From contig NZ_QJRF01000070.1 of NCBI RefSeq assembly GCF_013393345.1, positions 124,001 to 188,000 of the forward strand: a stretch of DNA of 64,000 nt, given 5' to 3'. Position numbers and translations under genes: made by a program. The stretch's first letter is position 1. Every line of letters starts with the position of its first letter. Origin of the DNA: Pseudomonas taiwanensis. Its GTDB lineage: Bacteria; Pseudomonadota; Gammaproteobacteria; Pseudomonadales; Pseudomonadaceae. Below, one piece after another: positions 11,649 to 20,690 of the stretch. The notes under the pieces were generated by a model that saw nothing but the letters and a program-made list of their open reading frames with translations, was not told the origin of the DNA and ran no database searches.

Positions 11649-13319
11649 ATGAGCATGCTGAAAGACCCGTCCCGCAAATATCGCGCCTTCCCCGCCATCA
11701 ATCTGCCGGACCGTACCTGGCCGTCGAAGACCATCACCGAAGTGCCGATCTGGTGCAGCTCCGACCTGCGTGACGGTAACCAGTCGCTGATCGAGCCGAT
11801 GGACGCACAGAAGAAGATGCGCTTCTTCAAGACTCTGGTGCAGGTGGGCCTGAAGGAAATCGAGGTGGCTTTCCCCTCCGCGTCGGATACCGATTTCAAC
11901 TTCGTTCGCGAGCTGATCGAGGGCGGCCACATTCCGGATGACGTGACCATCCAGGTGCTGACCCAGGCACGTGAAGACCTGATCACCCGTACCTTCGAAT
12001 CCCTGAAGGGCGCGAAGAAGGCCATCGTTCACGTCTACAACGCCACCGCGCCGTCTTTCCGCCGCATCGTCTTCAACCAGGACAAGGCCGGTGTGATCGA
12101 GATCGCCACCAGCGCTGCCAGGCTGATCAAGAAGCTGGCCGCCGAGCAGCCGGGCACCGACTGGACATTCCAGTACTCGCCGGAAATCTTCAGTTCCACC
12201 GAGCTGGATTTCGCCGTGGAAGTCTGCGACGCGGTAATCGACGTCTGGCAGCCGACCCCCGAGAAAAAGATCATCCTCAACCTGCCGGCCACCGTGGAAT
12301 GCGCGACGCCGAACGTCTACGCCGACCAGATCGAATGGTTCGGCCGTCACGTCAGCCGCCGCGATTCGGTCATCATCAGCCTGCACACCCACAACGACCG
12401 TGGCACGGGCGTCGCCGCCACCGAACTGGGCCTGATGGCCGGTGCGGATCGCGTCGAAGGCTGCCTGTTCGGTAACGGCGAGCGCACCGGCAACGTCGAC
12501 CTGGTGACCCTGGCGCTGAACATGTACACCCAGGGCCTGCACCCGCAACTGGACTTCTCCGACATCGATGCCGTGCGTAAGGTCGTCGAAGAGTGCAACC
12601 AGCTGCCGGTCCACCCGCGCCATCCCTACGTGGGCGACCTGGTGCATACCGCCTTCTCCGGCTCCCACCAGGACGCCATCCGCAAGGGCTTCGCCCAGCA
12701 GAAGGAAGACGGCGTCTGGGAAGTGCCCTACCTGCCGATCGACCCGGCCGACATCGGCCGCAGCTACGAGGCGGTGATCCGTGTGAACAGCCAGTCCGGC
12801 AAGGGCGGCATCACCTTCCTGCTGGAGCAGGAATACGGCATCAGCCTGCCGCGCCGCATGCAGATCGAGTTCAGCCAGGTGGTGCAGAAGGAAACCGATC
12901 GCCTGGGCCTGGAAATGACTGCCGAGCAGATCTACAAGCTGCTGGACGCCGAGTACCTGCGGGCCAGCACTCCGTTCACCCTGAAGGGCCATCGCCTGCA
13001 GGAAGAGAATGGCACCAGCGCTGTGGATATCGAGGTTCAGTTCAACGGTGAAACCCAGCACCTGCGCGGCATGGGTAAGGGCCCGCTGGAAGCCCTCGTG
13101 GCCAGCTTGCCGGTGAAAGTGGAGATCATGGATTACTCCGAGCACGCCATCGGCGCCGGCACCAATGCCAAGGCCGCCGCCTACATCGAACTGCGCGTCA
13201 ACGGCGGCCGTGCCCTGCACGGTATCGGCATCGACGAGAACCTCACCACCGCCAGCTTCCGTGCCCTGTTCAGCGCCCTCAACCGCGCCCTGAGCCAGGC
13301 CGAGGCCGAAGCGGCCTGA
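11649..13319 (+). CDS. leuA: 2-isopropylmalate synthase
   Basis: Condenses acetyl-CoA with 2-oxoisovalerate to 2-isopropylmalate, the first committed step of leucine synthesis, feedback-inhibited by leucine. 556 residues, the longer pseudomonad form. The catalytic HMGL-like TIM barrel has [10 protein letters not shown] near residue 37-46 and [11 protein letters not shown] (metal-binding HxH). A linker region and the C-terminal LeuA regulatory domain follow (about 430-556, with [35 protein letters not shown] and [12 protein letters not shown]). I chose the ATG at 11649, with AAGGA upstream; the in-frame extension upstream would run through the leader region. Expression is probably controlled by the leucine-rich leader upstream. 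Confidence 0.97.
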   Translation: MSMLKDPSRKYRAFPAINLPDRTWPSKTITEVPIWCSSDLRDGNQSLIEPMDAQKKMRFFKTLVQVGLKEIEVAFPSASDTDFNFVRELIEGGHIPDDVTIQVLTQAREDLITRTFESLKGAKKAIVHVYNATAPSFRRIVFNQDKAGVIEIATSAARLIKKLAAEQPGTDWTFQYSPEIFSSTELDFAVEVCDAVIDVWQPTPEKKIILNLPATVECATPNVYADQIEWFGRHVSRRDSVIISLHTHNDRGTGVAATELGLMAGADRVEGCLFGNGERTGNVDLVTLALNMYTQGLHPQLDFSDIDAVRKVVEECNQLPVHPRHPYVGDLVHTAFSGSHQDAIRKGFAQQKEDGVWEVPYLPIDPADIGRSYEAVIRVNSQSGKGGITFLLEQEYGISLPRRMQIEFSQVVQKETDRLGLEMTAEQIYKLLDAEYLRASTPFTLKGHRLQEENGTSAVDIEVQFNGETQHLRGMGKGPLEALVASLPVKVEIMDYSEHAIGAGTNAKAAAYIELRVNGGRALHGIGIDENLTTASFRALFSALNRALSQAEAEAA

Positions 13320-13337
13320 AGGCTGATGCTGCAATAA

Positions 13338-13366
13338 AAAACCCCGCCATCCGGCGGGGTTTTCTT
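13338..13366 (+). terminator. rho-independent terminator of leuA
   Basis: ACCCCGCC, 4-base loop, GGCGGGGT followed by TTTTCTTTT; A-rich on the other side, so it may act on both strands. Confidence 0.9.
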
Positions 13367-13385
13367 TTGTGGGCGGCCCTTCTCC

Positions 13386-13483
13386 TGTGGGGGCGATTTC
13401 AATCGTCAAGCGGGCCGAAGGCGCGCCACTGGTATTCCATGGGGCGGCTACGCCGCCCTTGGCGAATGAATTCGCCCCTACAT
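13386..13483. repeat. REP-like long inverted repeat, type A
   Basis: Begins TGTGGGGGCGATTTCAATCG and ends GAATGAATTCGCCCCTACA, with an internal GGGCGGCTACGCCGCCC hairpin. Relative of 3668-3763 and 52306-52402. It fills the space between the leuA terminator and the HxlR gene. Confidence 0.75.
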
Positions 13484-13500
13484 TAGTACCCGGACTCGTC

Positions 13501-13866
13501 CTAGCCCTGCTGCTGCCAGTGGCACTTGCCCCAGGCGCACATGGAGTCCAGCACGGGTTTGAGGCTGAAGCCATGTTCGGTCAGGCGGTACTCCACCCGC
13601 GGCGGTACTTCCGCGTACACGGTGCGCGAGACGATGCCATCGCGCTCCAGCTCTCGCAGCTGCTGGGTCAGCATCTTCTCGGTGATGCCCGGCACCAGCC
13701 GCTTGAGCTCGGAGAAGCGCCGCGACTCGGGGATCAGGTGGTAGACCAGCAGCGACTTCCACTTGCCACCGATCACCGCCAGAGTGACTTCCACCGGCGT
13801 GTTGTAGACCTTCTCCCCCGCCACGAGCAGGTTGCCCCCGGCAGGTATTGGCTTGTGCTCGCTCAT
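13501..13866 (-). CDS. HxlR-family winged-helix transcriptional regulator
   Basis: 121 residues, a single MarR-like winged-helix domain of the HxlR family. Family signatures are visible: TLAVIGGKWKSLLVYHL, RFSELKRLVPGITEKMLTQQLRELERDGIV (recognition helix) and VEYRLTEHGFSLKPVLDSMCAWG. HxlR proteins usually act as dimers and sense aldehydes, redox state or small metabolites; a conserved N-terminal Cys used by redox-sensing members is absent here. I chose the ATG at 13866 (MSEHKPIPAGG), with GGGGA upstream. It follows the omega-amidase gene on the same strand with a 13-base gap, so it may be co-transcribed with and regulate that pair. Confidence 0.88.
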   Translation of the reverse strand: MSEHKPIPAGGNLLVAGEKVYNTPVEVTLAVIGGKWKSLLVYHLIPESRRFSELKRLVPGITEKMLTQQLRELERDGIVSRTVYAEVPPRVEYRLTEHGFSLKPVLDSMCAWGKCHWQQQG

Positions 13867-13879
13867 GGTGTCCCCGGAC

Positions 13880-14674
13880 TCAAAGGTGCAGGTCGAAGGC
13901 GTCCGCATCGCGCATCGCGGGGAAGCGTTCGCGGTAAGCCGCCAGTTGCGAAGCGGACAGGTTTGAGATGAACACGCCATCGCCATCGCCGGCGTCCAGC
14001 AGGTGCTCGCCCTGGAAATCCAGCACCTGGCTGTCACCACTGTAACCATGGCCCTTGCCGTCGGTGCCGACGCGGTTCACCGCCGCCACGTAGCAAAGGT
14101 TCTCGATGGCCCGTGCCGGCAGCAGGCGATTCCAGTGATGGCGGCGGGCAGCCGGCCAGTTGGCGGTGTACAGGAGCAGGTCGGTATCGTTGGGATCGCG
14201 ACTCCACACGGGGAAGCGCAGGTCGTAGCAGATCAGCGGGCGCACCCGCCAACCCTTGAGCTCGAACAGCGCCTGGGTCTCACCCGGTGTGTAGTGCTTG
14301 TGCTCGCCCGCCATGCGGAACAGGTGGCGCTTGTCGTAATGCAGCACTTCGCCATCCGGACGCGCCCAGAGCAGGCGGTTGCGATGGCTACCATCGGCGG
14401 CCTGGATGATGACGCTACCGGTAATCACCGCATCCAGGTGCCGCGCCTGTTCACGCAGCCAGACGTGCGTCGGACCTTCTTCGCGCTCGGCGAGAGCTGC
14501 CGAGTCCATGGAGAAGCCGGTGGTGAACATCTCCGGCAGAACGATCAGGTCCGCCCCTTTCGCCTGCTCCAGCAGGGTCTCGAAGTGGGCGAGGTTGGCG
14601 GTGCGGTCGTGCCAGGCCAGGGTGGTCTGCACCAGGGCCAGCTTGAGATCAGGCAGGGAAGTCAGATCGCGCAT
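13880..14674 (-). CDS. omega-amidase of the nitrilase superfamily (YafV/Nit2-like)
   Basis: 264-residue carbon-nitrogen hydrolase. The catalytic triad is visible: Glu in VLPEMFTTGF, Lys in HYDKRHLFRMAGEH, and the nucleophile Cys in LICYDLRFPVWSR. The FRMAGEHKHYTPG and YDLRFP segments are typical of omega-amidases, which hydrolyse 2-oxoglutaramate or 2-oxosuccinamate to the oxo acid and ammonia. Its first 13 bases overlap the 3' end of the aminotransferase gene. That partner family can use glutamine as amino donor, generating 2-oxoglutaramate, so the two proteins very likely form a glutamine transaminase/omega-amidase pathway for closing methionine salvage. The ATG at 14674 follows GGCGGAAAA. 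Confidence 0.88.
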   Translation of the reverse strand: MRDLTSLPDLKLALVQTTLAWHDRTANLAHFETLLEQAKGADLIVLPEMFTTGFSMDSAALAEREEGPTHVWLREQARHLDAVITGSVIIQAADGSHRNRLLWARPDGEVLHYDKRHLFRMAGEHKHYTPGETQALFELKGWRVRPLICYDLRFPVWSRDPNDTDLLLYTANWPAARRHHWNRLLPARAIENLCYVAAVNRVGTDGKGHGYSGDSQVLDFQGEHLLDAGDGDGVFISNLSASQLAAYRERFPAMRDADAFDLHL

Positions 14675-15810
14675 AGCTTTTCCGCCGCCTGCTGCAGCGT
14701 CTCCTCACGTTTGGCGAAGCAGAAGCGCACCAGACGCAGGTCCTTGGGCGCTTGCTGGTAGAACACCGACACCGGAATGGCGGCCACGCCGTGCTCGCGA
14801 GTCAGCCACTCGGACATGGCCACGTCGTCCAGGTCGTCGCGAATGGCGCTGTAGTCCACCAGTTGGAAGTAGGTACCGGCGGCGCGGGTGAAGCGGAAGC
14901 GCGAGCCGGCCAGCAGGTCGCAGAACAGATCGCGCTTGGCCTGATAGAAGGCCGGCAGCTCGGCCAAGTGTTCTGGGTGTGCCGCCATAAAATCGGCCAG
15001 CGCCCACTGCAAGGGGGTGACGCCGCAGAAGTTCACGTACTGGTGAACCTTGCGCAGCTCGGCGGACAGCGCGGGCGGCGCCACCACGTAGCCCGTCTTC
15101 CAGCCGGTGACGTGATAGGTCTTGCCAAAAGAGCTGACCACGAAGGAACGAGCATAGAGCTCGTCATGGGCGAGCACGCTGACGTGGTCGAGGCCGTCGA
15201 ACACCAGGTGTTCGTAGACCTCGTCCGACACCAGATAGATATCGCGGTCACGGATCAGCTCAGCCAGTTGGTCCAGCTCCGCGCGGGAAATCAGCGCGCC
15301 GCTGGGGTTGTGCGGGCTGTTGAGGATGATCATGCGTGTACGCGGGCTGAGGGCGTCGCGCATACGCTGCCAATCAATGGAGAAACCCGGCAGCGCCAGC
15401 GGCACATGCACGCAGCGGCCGCCGGCGAGTTCCACCGAAGGCTCGTAGCTGTCGTAGCAAGGGTCGAGGACGATCACCTCGTCGCCGGTCCGCACCACGG
15501 CCTGGATCGCACAGAAGATGGCTTCAGTAGCGCCGGGGGTGACGGTCACCTCGCTGTCGGCGCTGACCTGGCGACCATAGAAGGTGGCGACCTTGGTGGC
15601 CACCTGCTCGCGCAGGGCCGGCAGGCCGGTCATGGGGGCGTACTGGTTATGTCCACTGGCGATGTGCCGGCCGACCGCGTCGCACAGGGCAGCCGGCGCG
15701 GGGAAATCCGGGAATCCCTGGGACAGGTTGATGGCGCCGACTTCAGCGGCGAGCTGGGACATGCGGGTGAAGATGGTGGTGCCGACGTTGGGCAACTTGC
15801 TGGCGATCAT
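14662..15810 (-). CDS. methionine-type PLP aminotransferase (YbdL/KAT-like)
   Basis: 382-residue class I fold-type I aminotransferase resembling E. coli YbdL and mammalian kynurenine aminotransferase/glutamine transaminase K, which transaminates methionine and aromatic amino acids or their oxo acids. Motifs are INLSQGFPDF, GHNQYAPMTGLPALREQ, TPGATEAIF, LNSPHNPSG, YLVSDEVYEHLVFDG, and the PLP lysine in SFGKTYHVTGWKTGY. The C-terminal arginine motif is LRLVRFCFAKREE. It is cytoplasmic. It overlaps the omega-amidase gene by 13 bases, implying translational coupling. Probable role: regenerating methionine from 4-methylthio-2-oxobutanoate using glutamine. Confidence 0.9.
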   Translation of the reverse strand: MIASKLPNVGTTIFTRMSQLAAEVGAINLSQGFPDFPAPAALCDAVGRHIASGHNQYAPMTGLPALREQVATKVATFYGRQVSADSEVTVTPGATEAIFCAIQAVVRTGDEVIVLDPCYDSYEPSVELAGGRCVHVPLALPGFSIDWQRMRDALSPRTRMIILNSPHNPSGALISRAELDQLAELIRDRDIYLVSDEVYEHLVFDGLDHVSVLAHDELYARSFVVSSFGKTYHVTGWKTGYVVAPPALSAELRKVHQYVNFCGVTPLQWALADFMAAHPEHLAELPAFYQAKRDLFCDLLAGSRFRFTRAAGTYFQLVDYSAIRDDLDDVAMSEWLTREHGVAAIPVSVFYQQAPKDLRLVRFCFAKREETLQQAAEKLCAI

Positions 15811-15888
15811 TTCTTCAGGCTGCTGGCGACTGGGAAGTGTGGGTCATAGCTTAAGGCCTGAGGGGTTTCGCCACCACAGGAATGCCCC

Positions 15889-15955
15889 TGTAGGAGCCAG
15901 CTCTGCTGGCGAAACATTGTGCCGACTCAGTTCGCGAGCAGAGCTCGCTCCTACC
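15889..15955. repeat. REP-like inverted repeat, type B (TAGGAGC...GCTCCTA)
   Basis: TAGGAGCCAGCTCTGCTGGC is followed after a short spacer by GCGAGCAGAGCTCGCTCCTA; the outer arms are complementary and each arm also carries its own small hairpin. This is a common pseudomonad intergenic repeat form. It lies between the aminotransferase gene and the der terminator. Confidence 0.8.
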
Positions 15956-15974
15956 TGTAACGGTGCCCCTAAAT

Positions 15975-15999
15975 GAAAAAGGGCGCCCGAAGGCGCCCT
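15975..15999 (-). terminator. rho-independent terminator of der
   Basis: GGGCGCC, loop CGAA, GGCGCCC. On the minus strand the stem is followed by TTTTTCATTT, 17 bases after the der stop. Confidence 0.9.
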
Positions 16000-16015
16000 C
16001 TTTCGTTCCGGCGAA

Positions 16016-17494
16016 TCAGCGCTTCTTGTCGCGGCGCTTCTTCTCGGCTTTCTTGTGGTGCGACATGAGGCGGCGCTTCTTGTTCACCTGACGCTCGGTC
16101 AAGGTGTTCTTCTTGCCCTCGAAGGGGTTTTCGCCGCCTTTGTATTCGATGCGGATAGGCGTACCAACCAGCTTGAGCACGCGCCGGTAGGTGTTTTCCA
16201 GGTAGCGCGAGTACGACTTCGGCACCGACTCCACCTGGTTGCCGTGGATCACGATCAGCGGCGGGTTGGCACCACCCAGGTGCGCGTAGCGCAGCTTGAT
16301 GCGGCGACCGTTGACCAGCGGCGGCTGGTGCTCCTGCACCGCGTCTTCGAGGATCTGGGTCAGGCGGCTGGTCGGCCAACGGGTGATGGCCGAGCGGAAC
16401 GAGTCCTGCACCGACTTGTACAAGTGACCGACACCAGTGCCGTGCAGCGCGGAAATGAAGTGGATGTCGGCGAAATCGACGAAGAACAGCCGGCGCTCCA
16501 GCTCGGTCTTCACGTAGTCGCGTTCACTCGGCTCCATGCCGTCCCACTTGTTCAGGGCAATGACCAGCGCGCGGCCGGTTTCCAGCACGAAGCCGAGCAG
16601 GTTGAGATCGTGTTCGACCACGCCTTCGCGGGCGTCCATCACGAAGACCACCACGTTGGCGTCCTGGATGGCCTGCAGGGTTTTCACCACCGAGAACTTT
16701 TCCACCGCCTCGAAGATCTTGCCGCGACGGCGTACGCCAGCGGTGTCGATGAGGGTGTACTTCTCTTCGTTGCGTTCGAAGGGAATGTAGATACTGTCGC
16801 GCGTGGTCCCGGCCTGGTCGTACACGATCACACGCTCTTCACCGAGCATGCGGTTCACCAGGGTGGACTTGCCGACGTTGGGGCGGCCGATGATGGCGAT
16901 CTTGATGCCATCCTTCTCGCTCGGTCCCGGGATGCGCTTGGCTTCCTCGCCTTCGGCGACCACTTCGGCCTCGGCGGCAGCCTCTTCGTCAGCCTGGTCG
17001 TCACGACCAAACTCACCCAGTGCTTCCTGAAGCATCTGGGTGATACCGCGACCATGGGCAGCGGCGATCGGCAGGGCGTCGCCCAGACCCAGTGGGCTGA
17101 ACTCGGCGCGGGCGATATCCGGATCGACGGTGTCGACCTTGTTCGCCACCAGGAAACTGCGCTTGTTCCGCTTGCGCAGGTGCTCAGCGATCATCTGGTC
17201 GGCGGCGGTCATGCCGGCGCGGGAGTCGACCATGAACAGCACCGCATCGGCTTCTTCGATGGCCTGCAGGGACTGCTCGGCCATTTTCGCGTCGATGCCT
17301 TCCTCGTCGCCGGAGATACCGCCGGTGTCGATGACGATGAAGGTGCGGCCCTGCCACTTCGCCTCGCCGTACTGGCGGTCACGGGTAAGACCTGCGTACT
17401 CCGCGACGATCGCGTTGCGGGTCTTGGTCAGGCGGTTGAACAGGGTGGACTTGCCGACGTTGGGCCGACCCACCAGGGCAATTACGGGAACCAT
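16016..17494 (-). CDS. der: ribosome-biogenesis GTPase Der (EngA)
   Basis: Essential double-GTPase acting in assembly of the 50S subunit. 492 residues. Two consecutive Era-like G domains each show the P-loop GRPNVGKST (near residues 8-16 and about 200), the DTGG/DTAG G3 motifs and NKVD/NKWD G4 motifs. An acidic linker ([17 protein letters not shown]) separates them. The C-terminal KH-like domain ends in a very basic tail ([14 protein letters not shown]). I chose the ATG at 17494 ([11 protein letters not shown]) because it follows GGAGAG at good distance and gives the normal length; a GTG 4 codons upstream is the alternative. It is downstream of bamB, separated from it by a terminator-like stem-loop. 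Confidence 0.98.
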   Translation of the reverse strand: MVPVIALVGRPNVGKSTLFNRLTKTRNAIVAEYAGLTRDRQYGEAKWQGRTFIVIDTGGISGDEEGIDAKMAEQSLQAIEEADAVLFMVDSRAGMTAADQMIAEHLRKRNKRSFLVANKVDTVDPDIARAEFSPLGLGDALPIAAAHGRGITQMLQEALGEFGRDDQADEEAAAEAEVVAEGEEAKRIPGPSEKDGIKIAIIGRPNVGKSTLVNRMLGEERVIVYDQAGTTRDSIYIPFERNEEKYTLIDTAGVRRRGKIFEAVEKFSVVKTLQAIQDANVVVFVMDAREGVVEHDLNLLGFVLETGRALVIALNKWDGMEPSERDYVKTELERRLFFVDFADIHFISALHGTGVGHLYKSVQDSFRSAITRWPTSRLTQILEDAVQEHQPPLVNGRRIKLRYAHLGGANPPLIVIHGNQVESVPKSYSRYLENTYRRVLKLVGTPIRIEYKGGENPFEGKKNTLTERQVNKKRRLMSHHKKAEKKRRDKKR

Positions 17495-17520
17495 GAGGCT
17501 CTCCACTCGTTATTTCAGAA

Positions 17521-17555
17521 AACACAAAGGCCGCTGCCGTTCGACGGCAGCGGCC
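17521..17555 (-). terminator. terminator-like stem-loop between bamB and der
   Basis: GGCCGCTGCCG and CGGCAGCGGCC form an 11-bp stem with a 5-base loop. On the minus strand it is followed by TTTGTGTTTTC. It lies 17 bases after the bamB stop and 27 bases before the der start, so it may attenuate transcription into der. Confidence 0.75.
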
Positions 17556-17572
17556 GGGTATCAAGCTTCAGC

Positions 17573-18712
17573 TTAGCGGATGGTCAGGCCGACCAGCTTT
17601 CCGCCGTTGCCATAGGCATACATCCACTCGCCGACCACCAGCGGACGGGCACGCAGGCCGTCGCCGTCGATCTTCGTGCGGCCGACGAAGTGACCATCCA
17701 CCTGGCTCAGCAGGTGCAGGTAGCCTTCGAAGTCACCAACCGCCACATAGCTGGAAAACACTTCCGGCGCGGACAACTGGCGACGGGCAAGGGAATCGTT
17801 GCTCCACAGGGCGGAGGCGGAACGCTCATCCACGCCTTCCACGGTGCCATTGGCCAGGCTCACATAGACGTTACCGAAGCCCTGGGCGACGCCGGCGTAG
17901 CTGGACGCCTCGCGCTGCCAGAGTACACGGCCGCTTTCCAGGTCCAACGCGGCAACGCGACCCTGGTAGGTGGCCATGTAGAGGGTACCGCCGGAGAGCA
18001 ACAGGCCGCCGTCGATGTCCACTACGCGATCCAGCTCGGAGCGGCCCTGGGGCACGGCCACACGCTGTTCCCAGACCGGAATGCCGCGCTTGATATCCAG
18101 CGCGAGCACCTTGCCGGTGGAAAGGCCGGCCACGGCCAGGTTGTTGGTCACGATGGGCGCGCCGGTACCACGCAGGGTCAGCACGGCCGGGGTGTTCTCG
18201 TAGATCCAGAGCTGGTTGCCGGTGGCGGCATCGAAGCCGAACAGGGTGTCGTTCTGGGTCTGCACGACCACCACGTCACCGTTGTTGGCCGCCGGAGCCA
18301 GCACTTCGCCGTTGACGCGGGCACGCCACTTCTCTTCGCCGTTGGTGGCGTCCAGGGCAACGATTTCGCCCTTCAGGGTGCCGACCATCACCAGGCCGTA
18401 GCCAACGCCAACAGCGCCGGAAACCGGCAGTTCGAGATCCTGTTTCCAGATCACGTCGCCATTGAAGCGATTGAGCGCCATGACCTCGCCGTTCACATCC
18501 GAGGCGTAAATGGTGTCGCCATCGACAGCGGGCACCAACAGGTTGTAGGTCTCACCCTGGCCATCGCCGATCGAACGGCTCCAGCCCTTGTCCAGCGTCA
18601 CTTCTTCAGTGATATCGGGCAGCTCGGCCGGCGGCAGTTCCTTCTTGCTGTTGCTGCTGCAGCCCACGGCCAGAACGGCGAGGGCCAGCACTGCGGCATT
18701 CTTCCAACGCAT
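17573..18712 (-). CDS. bamB: outer membrane protein assembly factor BamB
   Basis: Outer-membrane lipoprotein of the BAM complex, which inserts beta-barrel proteins; BamB binds BamA and helps substrate delivery. 379 residues. The lipobox is LAVGC with Cys at about residue 18. The rest forms an eight-bladed PQQ-like beta-propeller, visible as repeated blades such as VMALNRFNGDVIWK, IVALDATNGEEKWRARV, LFGFDAATGNQLWIYE, VLALDIKRGIPVWEQRV and VAALDLESGRVLWQRE. I chose the ATG at 18712; the GTG one codon upstream is equivalent. It lies 4 bases after the yfgM stop, as in E. coli. Confidence 0.96.
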   Translation of the reverse strand: MRWKNAAVLALAVLAVGCSSNSKKELPPAELPDITEEVTLDKGWSRSIGDGQGETYNLLVPAVDGDTIYASDVNGEVMALNRFNGDVIWKQDLELPVSGAVGVGYGLVMVGTLKGEIVALDATNGEEKWRARVNGEVLAPAANNGDVVVVQTQNDTLFGFDAATGNQLWIYENTPAVLTLRGTGAPIVTNNLAVAGLSTGKVLALDIKRGIPVWEQRVAVPQGRSELDRVVDIDGGLLLSGGTLYMATYQGRVAALDLESGRVLWQREASSYAGVAQGFGNVYVSLANGTVEGVDERSASALWSNDSLARRQLSAPEVFSSYVAVGDFEGYLHLLSQVDGHFVGRTKIDGDGLRARPLVVGEWMYAYGNGGKLVGLTIR

Positions 18713-18716
18713 CACG

Positions 18717-19355
18717 TCACGCGTCCCCTTTTGCCAGGTCGTCGAGCTTCATCTGCAGGCCACCCACGGCGGCGTCTTCGGGCAGTGCGGCCTTGGCTTT
18801 CAGGTAGGCGGCATGCGCATCGTCGGTGCGACCCAGCTGAACCAGCAGGTCGCCCTTGAGTTCTTCGCGGCTGGCAGCGAAGGCCTTGTCGGCATCGCCA
18901 TCCAGCAGCTTGAGGGCTTCATCGGCCTTGTCCTGGGCAGCCAGAACACGGGCGAGGCGCTGGCGCGCCAGTTCGCCCAGGGTTGCGTCGGCAGGCTTGT
19001 CGAGCACGGACTTGAGTTCAGCAGCAGCGTCATCCAGCTTGCCGGCCTCGACCGCGACCTTGGCCACGAACAGGCTGCCGTACTGGGCGTAGTGGGTACC
19101 GCCGAAGTCGCTCTTCAGTTTGCCGGCGAGCTCGGCGACTTTCGCCGAATCGGGGGTGCCGCTCGGATTCAGAGCGGTTTCCAGCAGTTGCTGGTAAACG
19201 ATAGAGGCACCCTGGGCCTGATTGGATTCGTACTTCTGCCAGGCCTGCCAACCAAAGACCACCGCCAGCGCCAACGCGCCGCCAGTGAGCATGGGTTTGC
19301 CGTTGCGCTGCCACCAGTCCCTGAATTGCGCAATCTGTTCTTCTTCAGTCTGCAT
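18717..19355 (-). CDS. yfgM: YfgM family periplasmic TPR chaperone of the Sec translocon
   Basis: 212 residues. The N-terminal cytoplasmic segment (MQTEEEQIAQFRDWWQRNGK) is followed by one membrane helix (LTGGALALAVVFGWQAW) and a periplasmic region of tetratricopeptide-like helices (for example LFVAKVAVEAGKLDDAAAEL, LARVLAAQDKADEALKLLDG, KGDLLVQLGRTDDAHAAYL). In E. coli YfgM binds SecYEG and PpiD and passes exported proteins to periplasmic chaperones. Neighbours hisS and bamB match the conserved gene order. The ATG at 19355 has only a weak ribosome binding site. Confidence 0.93.
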   Translation of the reverse strand: MQTEEEQIAQFRDWWQRNGKPMLTGGALALAVVFGWQAWQKYESNQAQGASIVYQQLLETALNPSGTPDSAKVAELAGKLKSDFGGTHYAQYGSLFVAKVAVEAGKLDDAAAELKSVLDKPADATLGELARQRLARVLAAQDKADEALKLLDGDADKAFAASREELKGDLLVQLGRTDDAHAAYLKAKAALPEDAAVGGLQMKLDDLAKGDA

Positions 19356-19386
19356 GCTTAACCCCGTACTCCTGATCTTTGTTTGC

Positions 19387-20676
19387 TCAAGCCTGCTTCA
19401 GGCAGGCTGCGAGATGCTCGGCCAGAGCATCCCAGGCAATGCTTTGTTGTTCGCTGTCGTCGCGAAGCGGCTTGCAACCTACCACGCGCTTGGCCAGTTC
19501 GTCGTCCCCCAGGATCAACGCGTAGCGAGCACCGCTCTTGTCGGCTTTCTTGAACTGGCTCTTGAAGCTGCCGGCACCGGCGTTGACCAGCAGGCGCAGG
19601 CCCGGAACGGCGTCGCGCAGCTGCTCGGAAAGGCCAAGCGCAGCCAACTCGGCGGCTTCTCCGAAGGCGCAGATATAAACGTCGGCCGGGGTGTTCAGCT
19701 CCTCCGGCACCAGGCCGAGGGTTTCCAGCAGCAGCACGAGACGCTCAACGCCCATGGCATAACCCACGCCCGGGGTCGGCTTGCCGCCGAACTGGGTGAC
19801 CAGGCCATCGTAACGGCCTCCGGCACAGACGGTGCCCTGGGAGCCCAGCTTGTCGGTCACCCACTCGAAGACGGTGCGGCTGTAGTAGTCCAGGCCGCGT
19901 ACCAGCTTCTGATTGATCTCATAGCGAATGCCCACTGCATCCAGTCGCGCCTTGAGGGCTGCGAAATGGACCAGGGACTCTTCGTCGAGGTAGTCGTGCA
20001 GGGTCGGCGCATCCACCAACAGGGCCTGGGTGCCACCGTCCTTGCTATCGAGAATACGCAGGGGATTGGTGGTCAGACGGCGCTGGCTGTCTTCATCCAG
20101 CAGGTCGTAACGTTCCTGCAGGTAAGCCACCAGGGCATCGCGGTAGCGAGCACGGGCCTCGCTGGAACCCAGGCTGTTCAGTTGCAGGGTCACGGCGTCA
20201 GACAGGCCGAGCTTCTTCCACAGGCGCCAGGTGAGCACGATCAGCTCGGCATCGATGTCCGGGCCGGGCAGGTTGAAGACTTCCACACCCATCTGGTGGA
20301 ACTGGCGATAGCGGCCTTTCTGAGGCTTCTCGTAACGGAACATGGGGCCGGCGTACCACAGCTTCTGCACCTGGCCGCCACCGGTGAGGCCATGCTCGAG
20401 CACGGCGCGCACACAGCCCGCAGTGCCTTCCGGACGCATGGTCAGCGACTCTTCGTTGCGATCGAGGAAGGTGTACATCTCCTTGTCGACCACATCGGTA
20501 CCTTCGCCGATACCGCGGGCGAACAGCTCGGTGAACTCAAGGATCGGCAGGCGGATTTCCTTGTAACCGTAGGAGTCCAGCAGATCAGCTACGGTGTTTT
20601 CCAGATAACGCCAGGCGGGCGTCTGCTCCGGCAGGATGTCGTTCATGCCACGAATGGCTTGCAAGGTCTTGCTCAC
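19387..20676 (-). CDS. hisS: histidyl-tRNA synthetase
   Basis: Class II aminoacyl-tRNA synthetase charging tRNA-His. 429 residues. It begins [17 protein letters not shown], with motif 2 around [17 protein letters not shown]. The histidine-specific motifs [15 protein letters not shown] and [15 protein letters not shown] follow, then motif 3 in [16 protein letters not shown]. The C-terminal anticodon-binding domain is [22 protein letters not shown] onward. The start is GTG at 20676, supported by AAGGA 7 bases upstream and normal length. It sits between ispG and yfgM in a co-directional block. Confidence 0.98.
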   Translation of the reverse strand: MSKTLQAIRGMNDILPEQTPAWRYLENTVADLLDSYGYKEIRLPILEFTELFARGIGEGTDVVDKEMYTFLDRNEESLTMRPEGTAGCVRAVLEHGLTGGGQVQKLWYAGPMFRYEKPQKGRYRQFHQMGVEVFNLPGPDIDAELIVLTWRLWKKLGLSDAVTLQLNSLGSSEARARYRDALVAYLQERYDLLDEDSQRRLTTNPLRILDSKDGGTQALLVDAPTLHDYLDEESLVHFAALKARLDAVGIRYEINQKLVRGLDYYSRTVFEWVTDKLGSQGTVCAGGRYDGLVTQFGGKPTPGVGYAMGVERLVLLLETLGLVPEELNTPADVYICAFGEAAELAALGLSEQLRDAVPGLRLLVNAGAGSFKSQFKKADKSGARYALILGDDELAKRVVGCKPLRDDSEQQSIAWDALAEHLAACLKQA

Positions 20677-20690
20677 GTCGGTTCCTTGTT

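Noticed and set aside
13880-14049. N-terminal extension of the HxlR regulator into the omega-amidase gene
   Set aside because: The extension is the wrong-frame reading of the omega-amidase end; the ATG at 13866 gives a normal HxlR protein.
16055-18859. Open frame of over 900 codons opposite der and bamB
   Set aside because: It is the antisense of two well-identified genes and shows no recognisable motifs. Such frames are expected from GC-rich codon bias.
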